Assembly (NCBI RefSeq): GCF_900102435.1
Contig: NZ_FNBU01000001.1
Location: forward strand, 133,203-197,202
Source: Sporolituus thermophilus DSM 23256
GTDB taxonomy: Bacteria > Bacillota > Negativicutes > Sporomusales > Thermosinaceae
DNA length: 64,000 nt
Direction: 5' to 3'
Part shown: one piece after another, positions 9,733 through 18,536 of the stretch
Position numbering within the stretch: the first letter of the stretch is position 1
Layout: every line of letters begins with the position of its first letter
Notes under the pieces: model-generated
Seen by the model: only the letters and a program-made list of their open reading frames with translations
The model's database searches: none
What the model was told of the DNA's origin: nothing
Made by a program: the position numbers and the translations under genes

Positions 9733-10079
9733 TCCAATGCCCCTTTCTTCCAGGCATACCAAAGGCCGATAACCAAGATGGCAATGAAGATGAACATTTC
9801 GACAAAGGCATAGGTGCCCAGCAGCTGGTACTTTACCGCCCATGGATATAAAAATACCGTTTCGATGTCAAAAACGACAAAAACCAGCGCGTACAGAAAG
9901 TAACTACTTTTGAATTGAACCCAGGTCCGGCCGATGGTGTCCATGCCGCACTCATAAGTGCTAAGTTTTTCCGCCGTAGGCTTCTTGGTCTGCAGCAGCG
10001 AGGAAACAAACAAAGGAATAAACGGAAAAAGCAGGGCCACTATCATCAATAGTCCGATACCGCCATACTCTGTCAACAT
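9723..10079 (-). CDS. nuoA: NADH-quinone oxidoreductase-like subunit A
   Basis: About 118 residues with three membrane helices, the ND3-like subunit. The conserved loop after helix 1 ([13 protein letters not shown], here with the family Cys in YECG) is the element that changes accessibility in active/deactive states of complex I. The start at 10079 follows a strong GGGGAGGAAT ribosome site; an upstream in-frame start would add 12 residues without family support. It is the first gene of the eleven-gene operon. Confidence 0.95.
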   Translation of the reverse strand: MLTEYGGIGLLMIVALLFPFIPLFVSSLLQTKKPTAEKLSTYECGMDTIGRTWVQFKSSYFLYALVFVVFDIETVFLYPWAVKYQLLGTYAFVEMFIFIAILVIGLWYAWKKGALEWK

Positions 10080-10121
10080 ATTATTCCTCCCCTGGTTTCG
10101 ACATAATGTACCCAAGCCTTT

Positions 10122-10149
10122 ATTCTAATCGGTTGCCAGCCAAAAGTAA
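10122..10149 (-). promoter_or_regulatory. Possible nuo operon promoter
   Basis: On the minus strand TTACTT (10144-10149) and TAGAAT (10122-10127) are 16 bp apart, about 45 bp before nuoA. The match to a sigma-A promoter is only moderate. Confidence 0.3.
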
Positions 10150-10572
10150 TTTGGAGAATTCCCTTTAATTGTAACGCCTCCAGTGACCGAAGATGAAATT
10201 GAAAAGTCTTATTATCCCCAGCCCCATAACAGTCCCTTTATAACATTTGTGAATATTCGCGCATTTGCAGGCATTCGACCGCTTAACGCATCTGTAATAA
10301 CCATTTTCTCCGCCTCCGGGAGGTAAGGTTAATAAGGTATGGCCACAGGGCGCTAACGCCGCCAGTATCAGGTTTTGCTTATACCGACAACATCTTTATA
10401 TCTCTCCCTCCACCGTATAGCCGTTTGGTATACGGCGGTTCATGAAAAGTTAATGGCTCTATCCCTTGCCACTTTTCCGTTTGCTATTTCTAAGGTAGGA
10501 AAACAGGCTGGCCGACGCGAATTTAGATGGTTAAACCAATCAGGAACGCACCCGTTTCCGGGAGGGATTACC
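10150..10572. other. Divergent intergenic region between nuoA and panE
   Basis: No gene is recognised in this stretch of about 420 bp. It contains an inverted repeat, CCGTATA/TATACGG at 10413-10435, and a GC-rich patch with CCTCCGGGAGG near 10312. An in-frame extension of panE to 10375 exists but has no domain homology that I recognise. I see no known riboswitch. Confidence 0.6.
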
Positions 10573-11493
10573 GTGAAAATTGTCATTATTGGCGCCGGCG
10601 CCATGGGCTCGCTGTTCGGCGGCCGTCTGGCCCAGGCCGGCGAGGAAGTATGGCTGCTTGATGTCTGGGAGGAGCATGTGGCGGCTATCCGGGCGCACGG
10701 GCTAACGCTTGTTGACACTGCCGCTGAAACTAGCATTCGCCTTAACGCCACGACCCAGGCGGACGCTGTTGGCCAGGCCGACCTCGTTATTATCTTTGTC
10801 AAGGCCTATGCTACGCAGGCCGCCGCCCGCACCGCCGCCGGCCTGCTCGGTCCGGCTACGACCGTGCTGACCCTGCAAAACGGTTTGGGCAATGCCGAGA
10901 CGTTGGCGAAAGTCCTCGGCGCCGAGCGCGTGGCCGTGGGCACCACGGCCATGGGGGCAACCCTGCTCGGCCCCGGCCGCATAAAATGCGGCGGCCACGG
11001 CCCGACCCATATCGGCAGCTTTAGCGGCGGCGCTACGCCGCGCCTGCACGACATTGCCACCATTTTCACGCGCGCCGGAATCCCCACCGTCGTGGACAAT
11101 AATGCAAACGCTCTCGTCTGGGGGAAACTGATCATCAATGTTGGTATCAACGCCATTACGGCCCTTACCGGCATCCCCAACGGCCAGGTTATGGCCAACG
11201 CCGAAACGCGCGAGCTCGTCCGTCTGGCCGTAGCCGAAGCGGAAGCGGTCGCCCGGGCATCCGGCATTTCGCTCCCGGCTGCGGATTATTTCGACCAGGT
11301 GGCGGCCGTCGCTCAGGCAACGCGCGACAACCGCTCGTCCATGCTGCAAGACGTAACCCACCGCCGCCGCACGGAAATCGACGCCATCAACGGCGCCATC
11401 GTCGCCGCCGGCCAGCGGCTGGGCATCCCCACTCCCGTCAATGAGACGCTAACCCTGTTGGTCAAGACGCTTGAAAAAACTTATTTGGTTTAA
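10573..11493 (+). CDS. panE: 2-dehydropantoate 2-reductase family protein
   Basis: A 306-residue NADPH-dependent reductase of the ApbA/PanE family, which reduces ketopantoate to pantoate for coenzyme A synthesis. The N-terminal Rossmann motif GAGAMGSLFGGRLAQAG (from about residue 7) and the C-terminal helical domain with KLIINVGINAITALTG (about residues 178-193, containing the catalytic Lys) are clear. The GTG at 10573 follows GGGAGGG and begins exactly at the family's usual N terminus, so I reject the upstream start. It stands alone with no other pan genes, and some paralogues act on other 2-keto acids. Confidence 0.88.
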   Translation: MKIVIIGAGAMGSLFGGRLAQAGEEVWLLDVWEEHVAAIRAHGLTLVDTAAETSIRLNATTQADAVGQADLVIIFVKAYATQAAARTAAGLLGPATTVLTLQNGLGNAETLAKVLGAERVAVGTTAMGATLLGPGRIKCGGHGPTHIGSFSGGATPRLHDIATIFTRAGIPTVVDNNANALVWGKLIINVGINAITALTGIPNGQVMANAETRELVRLAVAEAEAVARASGISLPAADYFDQVAAVAQATRDNRSSMLQDVTHRRRTEIDAINGAIVAAGQRLGIPTPVNETLTLLVKTLEKTYLV

Positions 11494-11503
11494 TTCGTAA
11501 AAT

Positions 11504-11673
11504 AAAAAAGCGCAGCCGCGCCTTTTAATGAAACCGCCAAGGTATTCATGCCGATAAATCGGCACCACAAGCGATGAAAAGTAAGTTTTTGAACTAATCT
11601 CGCGCGACAACTGTCGCGCACGTAGCCCTTTGCGTTCTTCGCGGCCTTTGCGGTTTTACGCTTTTCAGGGTAG
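11504..11673. repeat. Dispersed modular repeat, copy 1
   Basis: It begins with a terminator-like hairpin AAAAAGCGC...GCGCCTTTT (11504-11526) that ends panE. Bases 11574-11673 match 31181-31280 in inverted orientation over 100 bp, with only about two differences by eye. The body has a palindrome, TCGCGCGACAACTGTCGCGC, and the purine-rich motif AACCGCAAAGGCCGCGAAG in reverse. It is non-coding. Confidence 0.85.
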
Positions 11674-11694
11674 GGTAGGGTGCAAGGATATAGT

Positions 11695-11736
11695 AAAAAA
11701 CCCGGCGGCCCAAAACTTTGGGCGCCGGGTTTTTTT
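11695..11736. terminator. Terminator of the metG-tatD transcript
   Basis: A-run, CCCGGC...GCCGGG stem with an inner CCCA/TGGG, then a T-run on either strand. It sits right at the tatD stop codon and ends that minus-strand transcript; it can also act in the plus direction. Confidence 0.88.
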
Positions 11737-12499
11737 ACGGCAGGCGAAACAGTTCGCGCGCGTTGGCCGCCGTCGCCGCGGCCACCTGCTCCAAACTCAG
11801 GCCGCGTAAGGCGGCAATCGTTTCCGCCACATACCGCACATGGGCCGGCTCGTTGCGACGGCCGCGGTGCGGCTGGGGCGTAAGGTAGGGCGAGTCGGTT
11901 TCGATGAGCAGCCGCTCAAGGGGTACGCTGGTGGCGACCTCTTTAAGTTTCGCGGCATTGGGATAGGTCACCGGGCCGGCCAGCGAGATATAGAAGCCCA
12001 GTTTAATCACTTCACGGGCCATTTCCAAGCTCCCGGAGAAGCAGTGAAAAACGCCGCGCAACCCTTTCGCTTCTTTTTTGACGATAGCCAGCACATCACC
12101 GTGGGCATCGCGGTCGTGGATAATAAAGGGCAAGTCTAGCTGCCGCGCCAGGTCCAGGTGGCGGATAAAGACCTCCTGCTGCACCTGGCGCGGCGACAGG
12201 TTGTAATAATAGTCAAGGCCGGTTTCGCCGATGGCGACCACCTTGGGGTGAGCCGCCCAGGCGGCAAGCTGGTCATAGTCGCTTTCCCGCACGTCTTTGG
12301 CGTCATGGGGGTGGACGCCCACGGCGGCATAGATATTGTCGTACCGCTCGGCCAACCCAAGCGAGCGTGCCGACGAGGCCATGTCGGCCCCGACGTTGAG
12401 AAAGCCGGATACGCCGCCGGCCGCCAACCGGGCGATTACCTCGGCCCGGTCGGCGTCAAACCGTTTGTCGTCAACATGGGCATGGGAGTCAAACAGCAT
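11735..12499 (-). CDS. tatD: TatD family metal-dependent DNase
   Basis: A 254-residue TIM-barrel hydrolase. Metal ligands expected for TatD/YabD are present: H6 and H8 (DSHAHVD), E in GETGLDYYY, H in FIIHDRDAH, H in FHCFSGS, and D in IETDSPYLTP. Members are 3'-5' exonucleases or Mg-dependent DNases, and the exact cellular role is unsettled. It starts 1 bp after metG, matching the metS-yabD order of Bacillus subtilis, so it is co-transcribed. Confidence 0.93.
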   Translation of the reverse strand: MLFDSHAHVDDKRFDADRAEVIARLAAGGVSGFLNVGADMASSARSLGLAERYDNIYAAVGVHPHDAKDVRESDYDQLAAWAAHPKVVAIGETGLDYYYNLSPRQVQQEVFIRHLDLARQLDLPFIIHDRDAHGDVLAIVKKEAKGLRGVFHCFSGSLEMAREVIKLGFYISLAGPVTYPNAAKLKEVATSVPLERLLIETDSPYLTPQPHRGRRNEPAHVRYVAETIAALRGLSLEQVAAATAANARELFRLP

Positions 12500-12500
12500 G

Positions 12501-14438
12501 CTATTTCACCTTGCTGCCGGGCGGCATGTCGGGCGCGTCCACCAGGACCAGCTTGTCGCCGTTTGAGGCGGCCAGTACCATGCCGCGCGACTCGATGCCG
12601 CGGATTTTGGCCGGTTTGAGGTTAGCTACCAGTACGACATTTTTGCCTACCAGGTCTTCCGGCTTATAGTGCAGGGCGATGCCGGAAACAATGGTGCGCT
12701 GTTCGGTGCCGAGGTCAACCGTCAGCTTGAGCAGTTTGTCGGCTTTCGGCACTTTCTCACAGGCCAGCACCTTCGCCACCCTGAGGTCCATCTTGGCAAA
12801 TTCGTCAATGGTGATTTCGTTTGCCTGCTCGGCCGGCGCCGGCATCGGGGCCGCTGCCACGGGCGGGCGCCGGGTGGCTGCCGTTTCCGGTTCTTCGTCA
12901 GCCTTTACTTCAATGCGCGGGAAAATCGGCTCGGGCTTATTAACCCGCGTGCCGGCTTTCAACCGGCCCCACCGCTGCGCATCGTCCAGCCGCATGTCAC
13001 CCAAGTTTTCCTCGATGCCGAGCTGCGACCAGATCTTCGGCGCCGTTGCCGGCATGAACGGCGAGATAAGGATGCTGACGATCCTGAGCACCTCGGCGAG
13101 ATTATACAAAACGGTGTTCAACCGGCTCTTCTTGGCCGCATCCTTGGCCAGCGCCCATGGCGCCGTCTCATCAATGTATTTGTTGGCGCGGCCGATAAGG
13201 CCCCATACCTCCTTGAGGGCGGCGTTAATCTCCATATGTTCCATGTACTTTTCGTAAGCGGCGGCCGTATTTTGCGCCAACGCCACCAGCTCCAGGTCGA
13301 TGGGCTCGGTTGCGCCCGGACCCTCAATAGCGCCGCCGTTAAAACGGCCAATCATGCTAAGGGTGCGGTGGAGCAGATTGCCGAGGTCATTCGCCAAATC
13401 GGCGTTAATCCGGTTTATTAGCGCTTCGCGGGAAAAGTTGCCATCCATGCCAAGGGTAATCTCTTTGAGGAGGAAATAACGGATGGCGTCGGCGCCAAAC
13501 TCGTCAATCAGGGCCAGCGGATCGATGACGTTGCCCTTGGACTTGGACATCTTGTCGCCTTCGACGACCAGCCAGCCGTGGCCGTACACCATCTTCGGCA
13601 GCTCAATGCCCAGGGCCATGAGAATGATCGGCCAGATAATGGTGTGGAAACGGACGATCTCTTTACCTACCAGATGCACGTCGGCCGGCCAGTATTTGTT
13701 AAACTTTTCGCGGTCGTGCAGGTAGCCCGCGGCGGTAATGTAATTGACCAGCGCGTCAAACCACACATACACCACATGTTTGGTATCGAACGGCACCGGG
13801 ATGCCCCAGTCGAAAGTGGTCCGCGAAACGCAAAGGTCTTCCAGGCCGCTCTTAATAAAGTTGATCATCTCGTTGCGCCGTGACGCAGGCTGAATGAAAT
13901 CAGGGTTCTCCTCGATATATTGGAGCAGGCGGTCCTGGTACTTGGACAGGCGGAAGAAATAGCTTTCCTCCTGCACCAGTTCCACCGGGCGGCCGCAGTC
14001 GGGACATTTGCCGTCTACCAGCTGCCGCTCCAGCCAGAACGTTTCACAGGGCGTACAATATTGGCCTTCATAGGTCGCTTTGTAAATGTCTCCCTGGTCG
14101 TAAATCTTCTGGAAAATGCTCTGTACTACTTCCTTGTGCCGCGTCTCGGTGGTACGGATAAAGTCGTCGTTGGAAATATTGAGCTTCTCCCACAGATGTT
14201 TAAACGACGCGACGATTTTGTCCACATACTCAATAGGCGTCACGCCATGCTCCTTGGCTTTGCGCTCAATCTTTTGGCCGTGCTCGTCCGAACCGGTCAG
14301 GAAGAACACGTCATAGCCGGCGAGCCGCTTGTAGCGGGCGATGGCGTCGGCAATCGTGGTGCAGTAGGCGTGACCGATATGCAGCCGGTCGCTGGGATAG
14401 TAAATCGGGGTGGTAATGTAAAAAGACTTGCGGGACAT
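12501..14438 (-). CDS. metG: Methionyl-tRNA synthetase
   Basis: A 645-residue class I synthetase that charges tRNA-Met. HIGH is at residues 20-23, the zinc knuckle cysteines are C128, C131, C145 and C148, and KMSKS is at 296-300. After the anticodon-binding helical domain comes a linker rich in Ala/Pro and then a C-terminal EMAP/Trbp111-like tRNA-binding domain (about residues 540-645), which also mediates dimerisation. Start ATG follows an AAGGAGGAGG ribosome site. A good promoter is seen upstream, with no room for a T-box between it and the start. Confidence 0.97.
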   Translation of the reverse strand: MSRKSFYITTPIYYPSDRLHIGHAYCTTIADAIARYKRLAGYDVFFLTGSDEHGQKIERKAKEHGVTPIEYVDKIVASFKHLWEKLNISNDDFIRTTETRHKEVVQSIFQKIYDQGDIYKATYEGQYCTPCETFWLERQLVDGKCPDCGRPVELVQEESYFFRLSKYQDRLLQYIEENPDFIQPASRRNEMINFIKSGLEDLCVSRTTFDWGIPVPFDTKHVVYVWFDALVNYITAAGYLHDREKFNKYWPADVHLVGKEIVRFHTIIWPIILMALGIELPKMVYGHGWLVVEGDKMSKSKGNVIDPLALIDEFGADAIRYFLLKEITLGMDGNFSREALINRINADLANDLGNLLHRTLSMIGRFNGGAIEGPGATEPIDLELVALAQNTAAAYEKYMEHMEINAALKEVWGLIGRANKYIDETAPWALAKDAAKKSRLNTVLYNLAEVLRIVSILISPFMPATAPKIWSQLGIEENLGDMRLDDAQRWGRLKAGTRVNKPEPIFPRIEVKADEEPETAATRRPPVAAAPMPAPAEQANEITIDEFAKMDLRVAKVLACEKVPKADKLLKLTVDLGTEQRTIVSGIALHYKPEDLVGKNVVLVANLKPAKIRGIESRGMVLAASNGDKLVLVDAPDMPPGSKVK

Positions 14439-14509
14439 GTTAGGCCTCCTCCTTGCTGAAAAACCTTTGCTTTATCATCCACGGGCGACTTCATCGACAG
14501 TTTTTACCA

Positions 14510-14539
14510 ATTATAACCATATCGGATAACGACAGTCAA
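14510..14539 (-). promoter_or_regulatory. metG promoter
   Basis: On the minus strand TTGACT (14534-14539) and TATAAT (14510-14515) are 18 bp apart, about 70 bp before the metG start. Confidence 0.7.
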
Positions 14540-14644
14540 CCCGTCTTTATGATACATTACGTGTTTCTTCGACAAAAACACCTGTTGCCTACAGTAATAT
14601 GTCACCTATTTTGGAAAAAACAATGAAATTTGGAAAAAATTAGG

Positions 14645-14673
14645 TTGACAAGCATTGTAATATTTGGTATTAT
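14645..14673 (+). promoter_or_regulatory. abrB promoter
   Basis: TTGACA (14645-14650), a 17-bp spacer and TATTAT (14668-14673): a near-consensus sigma-A promoter. Just upstream, TTTGGAAAAAA occurs twice (about 14613-14638), which may be an UP element or a binding site for AbrB itself. Confidence 0.85.
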
Positions 14674-14725
14674 TTAGTCAGACAGGTTTTGTCGAATATT
14701 GTTGAAATGGAAGGAGATAGATCTA

Positions 14726-14974
14726 ATGAAATCGACAGGAATCGTTCGTAAAGTGGATGAACTTGGCCGCGTGGTTATCCCCATCGAGCTGCGCCGCACA
14801 CTGGATATCGAAGAAAAAGACGCTCTCGAGATATATGTTGACAATGACCGCATCATCCTGCGGAAATATGAACCGGCCTGCGTATTCTGCGGCAACGCTG
14901 ACGAAGTAACCAATTTCAAGGGCAAGAACGTGTGCCGCGAGTGCCTGGAAGCAATGGTCCAAAAAGCGATTTAG
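14726..14974 (+). CDS. abrB: AbrB/SpoVT-family transition-state regulator
   Basis: An 82-residue DNA-binding protein. The N-terminal swapped-hairpin domain (about residues 1-50; STGIVRKVDELGRVVIPIE and IILRKYEP) is the standard AbrB fold that represses post-exponential genes. The C-terminal part has two CxxC pairs (CVFC and CREC), a likely zinc knuckle not found in B. subtilis AbrB but common in anaerobic Firmicutes. The ATG at 14726 follows AAGGAG by nine bases. It is the only plus-strand gene in the tmk-tatD block, which is also the case for abrB in Bacillus. Confidence 0.93.
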   Translation: MKSTGIVRKVDELGRVVIPIELRRTLDIEEKDALEIYVDNDRIILRKYEPACVFCGNADEVTNFKGKNVCRECLEAMVQKAI

Positions 14975-14992
14975 AGATTTAAAATAAATTTT

Positions 14993-15120
14993 ATAACCAC
15001 GAAGGACGCAAAGTTACGCAAAGGATTTTTTGCTGGCGCGACAACGCCGCGCCCGGTATGCCCTTAGTGTCCTTTGCGGTCTTTGTGGTTAATTTAAACT
15101 AAAAGCGCGCTTGCGCTTTT
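14993..15120. repeat. Dispersed modular repeat, copy 2, with terminator
   Basis: A long imperfect palindrome with ATAACCACGAAGGACGCAAAG at one end and CTTTGTGGTTAA at the other, with GGCGCGACAACGCCGCGCC inside. It ends in AAAAGCGCGCTTGCGCTTTT (15101-15120), a bidirectional terminator serving both abrB and rsmI. Confidence 0.85.
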
Positions 15121-15121
15121 T

Positions 15122-15985
15122 TTATTTGCCCTCAGCCGCCACTACCGCCTGGTAGACCTCGCGCCGGGACAAGCCGCGTTCGGCCGCGACCGCCCGAATG
15201 GCCTCCTTTTTGGGCCTGCCGGCCGCAACCAGAGCGGCCACGGCGTCAGCCAGCGGCACTTCTGCCGGCGCCGCCTGCGGTGCGGCCGGCGCGCTTTCCC
15301 CGGCGCCGGCGACAATGAGGGTAAATTCGCCGCGTGGCTCATGGCTTTGATAATGCGCCAGGAGGCTCGTGAGCGTGCCGCGAACGAATTCCTCGAACTT
15401 CTTGGTTAGCTCCCGCCCGGCCACGGCCGGACGGTCGCCCAAAAATTCCCTCAGCTCATTCAGCGTAGCGATTAAGCGATGGGGGGCTTCGTAGAATATC
15501 AGGGTATGCGGCAAAGACGCCAAAGCAGCCAACCATTCGCGCCGCTTTTTGTTCGTTTTCGGCAAAAACCCGACAAAGGTAAACGTCGTGGTATCCAGGC
15601 CGGAAGCGACCAGGGCCGTGAGCGCGGCATTGGGCCCCGGCACGGGCACGACGGTCACGCCGGCCGCCAGCGCCAGCCGCACCAGGTCGGCCCCGGGGTC
15701 GGATATTCCGGGCATACCGGCGTCACTAACCAGGGCGATGTCCTCGCCGGCCAGAAGTCGCCCGATTAGTTCCGGCCCCTTGGCCTGCTTGTTGTGCTCA
15801 TGGTATGCAGTGAGCGGGGTATGAATATCGAAATGGGCGAGCAGTTTGCGCGTGTGGCGGGTATCCTCGGCGGCAATGAGGGATACTTCGCGCAGTAGCC
15901 GCACCACGCGGTAGGTAATGTCCTCCAGGTTGCCGATCGGCGTTGCGCAAAGATACAGCGTGCCTGTCTTAGTCAAGATTCTCAC
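15122..15985 (-). CDS. rsmI: 16S rRNA 2'-O-ribose C1402 methyltransferase
   Basis: A 287-residue tetrapyrrole-methylase-fold enzyme (YabC/YraL) that 2'-O-methylates C1402 of 16S rRNA using S-adenosylmethionine. Family motifs include LYLCATPIGNLEDITYR (about residues 10-26), AEDTRHTRKLL, SDAGMPGISDPG and PGPNAALTALVASG. The GTG start lies inside the end of the upstream methyltransferase gene (17-bp overlap). The C-terminal region includes an Ala-rich linker followed by a small helical end, as in other RsmI proteins. Confidence 0.95.
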   Translation of the reverse strand: MRILTKTGTLYLCATPIGNLEDITYRVVRLLREVSLIAAEDTRHTRKLLAHFDIHTPLTAYHEHNKQAKGPELIGRLLAGEDIALVSDAGMPGISDPGADLVRLALAAGVTVVPVPGPNAALTALVASGLDTTTFTFVGFLPKTNKKRREWLAALASLPHTLIFYEAPHRLIATLNELREFLGDRPAVAGRELTKKFEEFVRGTLTSLLAHYQSHEPRGEFTLIVAGAGESAPAAPQAAPAEVPLADAVAALVAAGRPKKEAIRAVAAERGLSRREVYQAVVAAEGK

Positions 15986-16727
15986 CGCCTGACCTAACGT
16001 AGTACTCCAGTATTTGCGGACTGTAGCGGCCGTCCGGTCCGTAAACGATCAAAGGCGGCATCACTTCCAGCCCGGGCCGGGCGCCCCGCACCGCCTCGAC
16101 GAGCACCAAAGCGGGGCTTTTGTCCACGAAAGGATGCACAAACCGCAGGCGCTTAGGTTCCAGACCGGCGCCGCTTAAGGCATTTATTATTTCGGTTAAG
16201 CGCTCGGGCAGATGAACCATGGCAAAGCGCCCCCGGTATTTGACAAGATACCGGGCGGCGGCGACTACGTCCGCAAGGCTGGCCGTTAGCTCATGCCGGG
16301 CGGCAGCCACCTGTTCCCGTGGACTAATCCGGCCATCGCCCACCGGTCGGTAGGGGGGGTTGGCTACGACCAAGTCCCAGGCCCCTGCCGGCAGCACGCC
16401 TTTAAGGCGGCGCAGATCAGCGGCAACTACCGCCATCTGCTTGGTCAGCCCGTTTAGCTGTACGCTGCGCTGCGCCCGTTCGGCGGCTGCACTGTCAATT
16501 TCCACGCCGACCACCCGGCCGGCGCCCCGGGCCACCAGTAAAAGGCCGATGACCCCTGTGCCTGCACCCAGGTCGACGGCCGTCGCGCCGGTCCGGACGG
16601 TTGCGAAATGGGCGAGCACGATTGAATCTATGGAGAAGCAAAACGCATCAGGATGCTGGATAACCCGCAGATTATTTATAATTAGGTCGTCGACCCGTTC
16701 GCCCGGATAAAGCGGCACCTTATCCAT
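15969..16727 (-). CDS. tRNA1(Val) adenine-N6 methyltransferase-like protein
   Basis: A 252-residue class I SAM methyltransferase of the TrmN6/YabB (COG4123) group. The SAM motif is VDLGAGTGVIGLLL (about residues 46-59) and the N6-adenine catalytic motif is NPPY (about residue 124). In Escherichia coli TrmN6 modifies A37 of tRNA-Val; the Firmicutes orthologue YabB is less studied. Gene order (ricT-this-rsmI) equals yaaT-yabB-yabC of Bacillus, but yabA and yazA are missing from between them. Confidence 0.88.
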   Translation of the reverse strand: MDKVPLYPGERVDDLIINNLRVIQHPDAFCFSIDSIVLAHFATVRTGATAVDLGAGTGVIGLLLVARGAGRVVGVEIDSAAAERAQRSVQLNGLTKQMAVVAADLRRLKGVLPAGAWDLVVANPPYRPVGDGRISPREQVAAARHELTASLADVVAAARYLVKYRGRFAMVHLPERLTEIINALSGAGLEPKRLRFVHPFVDKSPALVLVEAVRGARPGLEVMPPLIVYGPDGRYSPQILEYYVRSGGENLD

Positions 16728-17540
16728 CTACTCTTTTTCCACCAGTTCTCCCCATGGGATTTCCAGGGTACGGCCACTATCGTCAGCCAAAAGAACGGTC
16801 GCCGTCTTTTTCCCGGGGTTGACTGCGACCACCTTGCCTTCACCTTCTACCGTCACCACTTCCCGGCCGACGGTGGGCGCCGCCGTCCGTTTGCAGTTTT
16901 CATAACAGTCGTTTTCAAATTTAAGGCAGCACATTAGCCGGCCGCAAATACCGGAAATTTTGGTGGGGTTGAGCGACAGGTTCTGGTCTTTGGCCATGCG
17001 GATCGAGACAGGCTCAAAATCGCCCAGGAAGGTGGCGCAGCAGAGCGGGCGGCCGCAGCAGCCGATGCCGCCGCACATTTTGGCTTCGTCACGCACCCCG
17101 ATTTGCCGCAGTTCGATGCGCGTGCGGAAAACAGCCGCCAAATCTTTTACCAGTTCGCGAAAGTCGATCCGCCCGTCGGCGGTAAAATAAAAGATGATTT
17201 TATTAACATCAAAGGTGTATTCCACGTCGACCAGGTTCATGGGCAGGCCATGGGCCTGGATTTTTTGTTCGCATATCTTAAACGCTTCTTTTTCTTTAAG
17301 CCGGTTTTCTTTTACCTTTTCGGCGTCCTGCTCCGTGGCTTTGCGCTGCACGGGTTTTAGCGGCAGAACAATCTTCTCCTCCGGCACCTGCCGCGGTCCG
17401 ATAACCACTTCGCCGTATTCCAGTCCCCGGGCCGTTTCGACAATAACATGATCACCCCGGGCCAACTCGAGTTCGCCGGGGTCGAAGTAATAGATCTTGC
17501 CCGCTTTTTTAAAGCGCACGCCGACTACCGTGTATAGCAT
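16728..17540 (-). CDS. ricT: RicT/YaaT, PSP1-domain iron-sulfur regulatory protein
   Basis: A 270-residue PSP1-domain protein. A cysteine-rich centre (CGGIGCCGRPLCC and later CGRLMCCLKF) matches the residues that bind [4Fe-4S] clusters in the B. subtilis RicA-RicF-RicT complex, which directs RNase Y and affects sporulation and biofilm formation. The ATG at 17540 follows AAAGGAGGG; an upstream start would add nine unconserved residues. The holB stop overlaps the first codons. A YlbF-family protein that could be a partner is encoded at 62332. Confidence 0.92.
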   Translation of the reverse strand: MLYTVVGVRFKKAGKIYYFDPGELELARGDHVIVETARGLEYGEVVIGPRQVPEEKIVLPLKPVQRKATEQDAEKVKENRLKEKEAFKICEQKIQAHGLPMNLVDVEYTFDVNKIIFYFTADGRIDFRELVKDLAAVFRTRIELRQIGVRDEAKMCGGIGCCGRPLCCATFLGDFEPVSIRMAKDQNLSLNPTKISGICGRLMCCLKFENDCYENCKRTAAPTVGREVVTVEGEGKVVAVNPGKKTATVLLADDSGRTLEIPWGELVEKE

Positions 17541-18525
17541 CGCTACCCTCCTTTGCCAAATCAACAAGATGAATAAATAACGCCTCGCAGGTTAGGCGAA
17601 TATTGGCATTACCCTGCACCGCCCGTCCCGCATCCCGGACGGCGGCCAGCGCCGCAAAGAGCGCCGGCGGTGTCCATGCCCGGGCCAGTCCGGCAAGCTC
17701 ATGAGTTAGATCGAGGTTAAATAAGAGGTCTGGCCGGTGACCTTCGGCCAGCAGTAGAAGGTCGCGCAACAGACAGGTCAGATAGTGTAAGAAGGCGGTA
17801 AAATCGGCCGGAGCCAGCTTGTCCAGCGTTGCCGCCGCCGACCAGACCGTCTCCATGTCCGCCGCCGGCAGTTTCGCCAGCATGGCTGCCGCCTGGTCGC
17901 GCAGGGCCATTCCGCCGGGGGTGAGCAGCGCCAGTGCCGTCCCCATCCGGCCGCCGCTCAGCCGGGCGGCGACACGGGCCGCTTCTTCGCCATAGCCCCG
18001 CCGGGTCAGCGCTGCCGTCAGGACCTCCGGCGGCAGCGGCGCAAAGCGGAGAACCTGGCAGCGTGAGCGGATGGTGTCAATGAGAGCGTGGGGCGACGCG
18101 GTCAGCAAAATAAAGATTAACCGCGGCGGCGGTTCCTCGAGCAGCTTAAGCAGACTGTTGGCCGCCTGCGCGGTCATACGCTCAGCCTGCTCTATGACGC
18201 ACAGCCGCCACCCGTCGCCTCCGGCCAGTGCCGCTTCATGCTGGAGCTCCCGGATCTGGTCAATTTTTATCGTATTGCCGGCGGGAACTATCACCTTTAG
18301 CGCCGGGTGGGCAAATTCCGCTGTCTGCCGGCAAGCCGGACAGCCCCCGCAGGGCCGAACAGCGCCCTGACACAACAGCGACGCCGCCAGCGCTTTGGCC
18401 ACCAGCGTCTTGCCCACGCCTTCCGGCCCGGCAAACAGCAGGGCATGCGGTAGCCGCCCGCTGCGCAGCATACCCTGCAGCATCTTTATCGTTTCGGCAT
18501 GACCGACAATCTCGTCCCAAAACAT
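17509..18525 (-). CDS. holB: DNA polymerase III delta' subunit
   Basis: A 338-residue AAA+ clamp-loader subunit. A P-loop GPEGVGKT (residues 33-40), a four-cysteine zinc module (C52, C59, C62, C65) and a sensor/SRC motif (TIRSRCQVLRF) are visible. Having an intact P-loop is common in DnaX-like HolB proteins of Firmicutes. I start at the ATG at 18525 because FWDEIVGH begins the conserved domain; the upstream GTG at 18558 lies inside a dispersed repeat. No strong ribosome site precedes either start. Confidence 0.9.
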   Translation of the reverse strand: MFWDEIVGHAETIKMLQGMLRSGRLPHALLFAGPEGVGKTLVAKALAASLLCQGAVRPCGGCPACRQTAEFAHPALKVIVPAGNTIKIDQIRELQHEAALAGGDGWRLCVIEQAERMTAQAANSLLKLLEEPPPRLIFILLTASPHALIDTIRSRCQVLRFAPLPPEVLTAALTRRGYGEEAARVAARLSGGRMGTALALLTPGGMALRDQAAAMLAKLPAADMETVWSAAATLDKLAPADFTAFLHYLTCLLRDLLLLAEGHRPDLLFNLDLTHELAGLARAWTPPALFAALAAVRDAGRAVQGNANIRLTCEALFIHLVDLAKEGSDAIHGSRRAL

Positions 18526-18536
18526 AGTTAAATTTC

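Noticed and set aside
10375-10572. N-terminal extension of ketopantoate reductase
   Set aside because: The Rossmann motif begins a few residues after the GTG at 10573, which has a strong GGGAGGG site; the extension crosses an inverted repeat and has no family match.
14440-14640. T-box or S-box leader for metG
   Set aside because: The promoter at 14510-14539 leaves only about 65 nt before the start codon, too little for either riboswitch, and no conserved block is present.
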